9,501 nt of DNA from Deltaproteobacteria bacterium. Its GTDB lineage: Bacteria; Myxococcota_A; Polyangia; JAAYKL01. Below, one piece after another: positions 7,620 through 9,501 of the stretch (position 1 is its first letter; each line of letters starts with the position of its first letter). Made by a program: the position numbers and the translations under genes. Location: NCBI GenBank assembly GCA_011389755.1, contig JAABTR010000074.1:1-9501 (forward strand), written 5' to 3'. The notes under the pieces were generated by a model. The model ran no database searches, was not told the DNA's origin, and worked only from the letters and a program-made list of their open reading frames with translations.

Positions 7620-9501
7620 GCGCGATCGATATCGCCGCCTTTGGGGTCAGCGTGCGGGATCTCGTGGAGTTCGTCCTGCGCCGCGGCGACGTGCGCACCT
7701 CGGCCGGAGGGCTCGCCGGTCGTCTGCTGGAAGGAGCCAAGGGCCACCGGACCGTCCGGAGATCCCGACCGACGAGCTACCAGTCCGAGTTTGCGCTGTC
7801 GGAGTCCTTCGAGCGGCCCGGTGTTCGGCTCGATGTGGCCGGACGGGCGGACGGCATCGACCTGGAGGGGGCGCCGCCTGTCGTAGAGGAGATCAAGACG
7901 GTCTCCAAGCCTCTGGCCCTCATCGGCTCCCAAGACAACCCGCTCCACTGGGCGCAGGCGGAGATCTACGCCGCCATGCTGGTGCGCAAGGAGGGGCTCG
8001 AGTCGATCGAGGTTCGGCTCACCTACTACCACATCGAGCAGAAGAAGAGCCGGACCTTCGAGCGGCGCCCGGATGTGCAGGACCTGCTCACCTGGTTCGA
8101 CGAGACGGTCTCGACTTACCTCGACTGGGTCGAGAAGGTGGCCGCCCACAGGCGGGTGCGGGACCTCGGCCTCCGGGATCTGGCGTTCCCCTTCGGGGCG
8201 TTTCGAAGAGGGCAGAGGCAGCTCGCCGCAGACGTCTACAGGGGGGCGAAGAAGGGCGCCCGGCTCTTTGCCGAGGCCCCCACCGGCAGCGGCAAGACCA
8301 TGGCGACCCTCTTCGGCGCCCTGCGCGCCATGGGCGAGGGGGAGGCGAGCCAGATCGTCTTCATGTCGGCCAAGGGCCCCGGAAAACGGGCCGCCATCGA
8401 CGCCCTCGAGACGATCCGGGGGATCGCCCCGGACCTCAAGTGGCTGGTCCTCACCGCGCGGGACGGTGCCTGCGAGTCCCCGGGCGCCGACTGCGACCCG
8501 GCCCGGTGCCCGAGGGCGGCCGGGCACTTCGAACGCATCGCCGGGGCCCGGGACGCGCTCCTGGCCCGCTTTGGAAACAGCCGGGAGGCGGTTGCCGAGG
8601 TGGCCGCGGCCGGGAGGGTTTGCCCCCACGGCCTCTCCAGGGATCTCGTCGCCTGGTGCGACGTCATCGTCTGCGACTACAACTACGCCTTCGATCCTCA
8701 GGTCTCCTTGGCCGCGCTGACGAAGCGCAACGGTCAGGCGCGCCGGGTCTTCTTGGTGGACGAGGCCCACAACCTCTTGGATCGGGCCCGGGAGATGTTC
8801 TCCGCCCGCATCGATCGTTCCCGGTTCGTGGATCTCGCAAAGAAGAAACCCGCTCTGCCGGGGGATCTCGTCAGAGCGGCCAGATCGGTGGGGAGGGCGA
8901 TCTCCTCAGCGGTGACCGAGGCTTCGGGCGAGGGCCGCCCCGTCCTCCAAGAGATGCCCAGGAGGCTGCTCCGCGCCCTCGAGCGCTTCATCAAGGCGGC
9001 GGAGATCTGCGCTTCGGCGGGCGTGGATTTTTCGATCCACACAGGCGCGCGAGATGCCTACTTCGAGGCGCTCGCCCTCCTGCGCGCCGGGGCCGCGGCC
9101 GAACCCGGGGACGTGGTCATCGCCAAAAAGGAGGGCCGCGAAAAGACCGTGCACCTGTTTTGCCGAGATCCCTCGGGACGCCTGCGGGCGGTCTTGAACG
9201 AGGCCCGGGCGGCGGCGACCTTTTTCTCCGCCACCTTGAGCCCCATAAAATACTTCGCGCGGGTGCTGGGCGGCGACGAAGACGACCCCTTCGTGATCCT
9301 CGACTCCCCCTTCGATCCGGGCAAGCTGGCCGTGGCCGTGGCCGCCCACATCTCCACCCGGTACCGGGATCGGGACGGGACCGCCGCAGCTCTCGCCGAC
9401 GCCGTCGCCGCGGCGGTGAACGCGCGAACCGGAACCTACCTCGTGTTCTTTCCCTCGTACGAGTACCTCGCAAAGATCGCGCCGCTCGTCGAGCAGCGCT
9501 G
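7616..9501 (+). CDS. PD-(D/E)XK nuclease fused to XPD/DinG-type Fe-S DNA helicase, 3' end missing
   Basis: This is a predicted ATP-driven DNA helicase with a built-in nuclease; 628 codons are visible and the frame is open to the right edge. The N-terminal domain (about 1-165) is a Cas4/RecB-like PD-(D/E)XK nuclease: Asp79 in GRADG, Glu92 and Lys94 in EEIKT, and the QxxxY motif Gln114/Tyr118. All expected catalytic positions are present. A Q-motif-like FRRGQRQLA lies near residue 200. The helicase then shows Walker A APTGSGKT (221-228) and four cysteines, Cys286, 293, 298 and 336, suited to a 4Fe-4S cluster as in XPD and DinG. It continues with the DEAH box (382-385), SATLSP (538-543), and FVILDSPFDP then TYLVFFPSYEYL near the window end. 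Helicase motifs V and VI are beyond the edge. Rad3/XPD-family enzymes usually move 5' to 3'. The start GTG overlaps the previous stop (GTGA) and has a good GGAG, so the genes are coupled. The same domain order occurs in DinG-like proteins of other bacteria; I know of no assigned role. Confidence 0.93.
   Translation, partial: MSAIDIAAFGVSVRDLVEFVLRRGDVRTSAGGLAGRLLEGAKGHRTVRRSRPTSYQSEFALSESFERPGVRLDVAGRADGIDLEGAPPVVEEIKTVSKPLALIGSQDNPLHWAQAEIYAAMLVRKEGLESIEVRLTYYHIEQKKSRTFERRPDVQDLLTWFDETVSTYLDWVEKVAAHRRVRDLGLRDLAFPFGAFRRGQRQLAADVYRGAKKGARLFAEAPTGSGKTMATLFGALRAMGEGEASQIVFMSAKGPGKRAAIDALETIRGIAPDLKWLVLTARDGACESPGADCDPARCPRAAGHFERIAGARDALLARFGNSREAVAEVAAAGRVCPHGLSRDLVAWCDVIVCDYNYAFDPQVSLAALTKRNGQARRVFLVDEAHNLLDRAREMFSARIDRSRFVDLAKKKPALPGDLVRAARSVGRAISSAVTEASGEGRPVLQEMPRRLLRALERFIKAAEICASAGVDFSIHTGARDAYFEALALLRAGAAAEPGDVVIAKKEGREKTVHLFCRDPSGRLRAVLNEARAAATFFSATLSPIKYFARVLGGDEDDPFVILDSPFDPGKLAVAVAAHISTRYRDRDGTAAALADAVAAAVNARTGTYLVFFPSYEYLAKIAPLVEQR

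Noticed and set aside
7220..8770. A 516-codon open frame on the minus strand across the nuclease/helicase junction
   Set aside because: It is antisense to conserved motifs of two genes (PD-(D/E)XK, Walker A, DEAH), and its own translation has no recognisable domain.
7616..9501. A CRISPR-Cas connection suggested by the Cas4-like nuclease domain and DinG-type helicase
   Set aside because: No repeat-spacer array and no other cas gene is visible. The same nuclease-helicase fusion occurs in bacteria outside CRISPR loci, so a CRISPR label is not supported.

Overview
The window is GC-rich (well over 60% G+C by eye), densely coded bacterial chromosome. It has strong third-position G/C bias and long spurious antisense reading frames, both typical of such DNA. 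The gene content fits a high-GC proteobacterial or deltaproteobacterial-type lineage such as Myxococcota. That is an impression from composition and protein style; there is no rRNA or marker gene to fix it. I see no transposase, integrase, tRNA, rRNA, CRISPR array, phage gene or direct-repeat array.

Layout, left to right. (1) Positions 1-3618, plus strand: most of a long Lhr-type superfamily 2 helicase. Its first RecA domain lies off the left edge, and the C-terminal extension of long Lhr proteins is present. (2) Positions 3622-5448, minus strand: an alpha/beta hydrolase joined to a multi-pass membrane domain. It ends 3 bases from the helicase stop, in a tail-to-tail arrangement. (3) Positions 5505-5708, minus strand: a probable 67-residue zinc-ribbon protein just upstream of the hydrolase. 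(4) Positions 5709-5870: a divergent intergenic region with an A/T-rich patch, the likely site of promoters in both directions. (5) Positions 5871-7619, plus strand: a 582-residue fusion of a DnaQ-like exonuclease domain with a UvrC/Cho-type GIY-YIG nuclease domain. (6) Positions 7616-9501, plus strand, running off the right edge: a Cas4/RecB-like PD-(D/E)XK nuclease fused to an XPD/DinG-type iron-sulphur helicase. Its GTG start overlaps the stop codon of the previous gene.

Genes 5 and 6 form a translationally coupled pair combining two nuclease domains, one exonuclease-like domain and one helicase. With Lhr about 2.3 kb away, the window looks like a DNA-repair or nucleic-acid-processing neighbourhood interrupted by an unrelated membrane hydrolase. 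The most notable point is that the exonuclease-like domain of gene 5 lacks three of the four acidic metal ligands of DEDD exonucleases, while the GIY-YIG centre beside it is intact. That suggests a binding or scaffolding module in place of an exonuclease. The domain families are known; the function of the coupled pair is not something I recognise.
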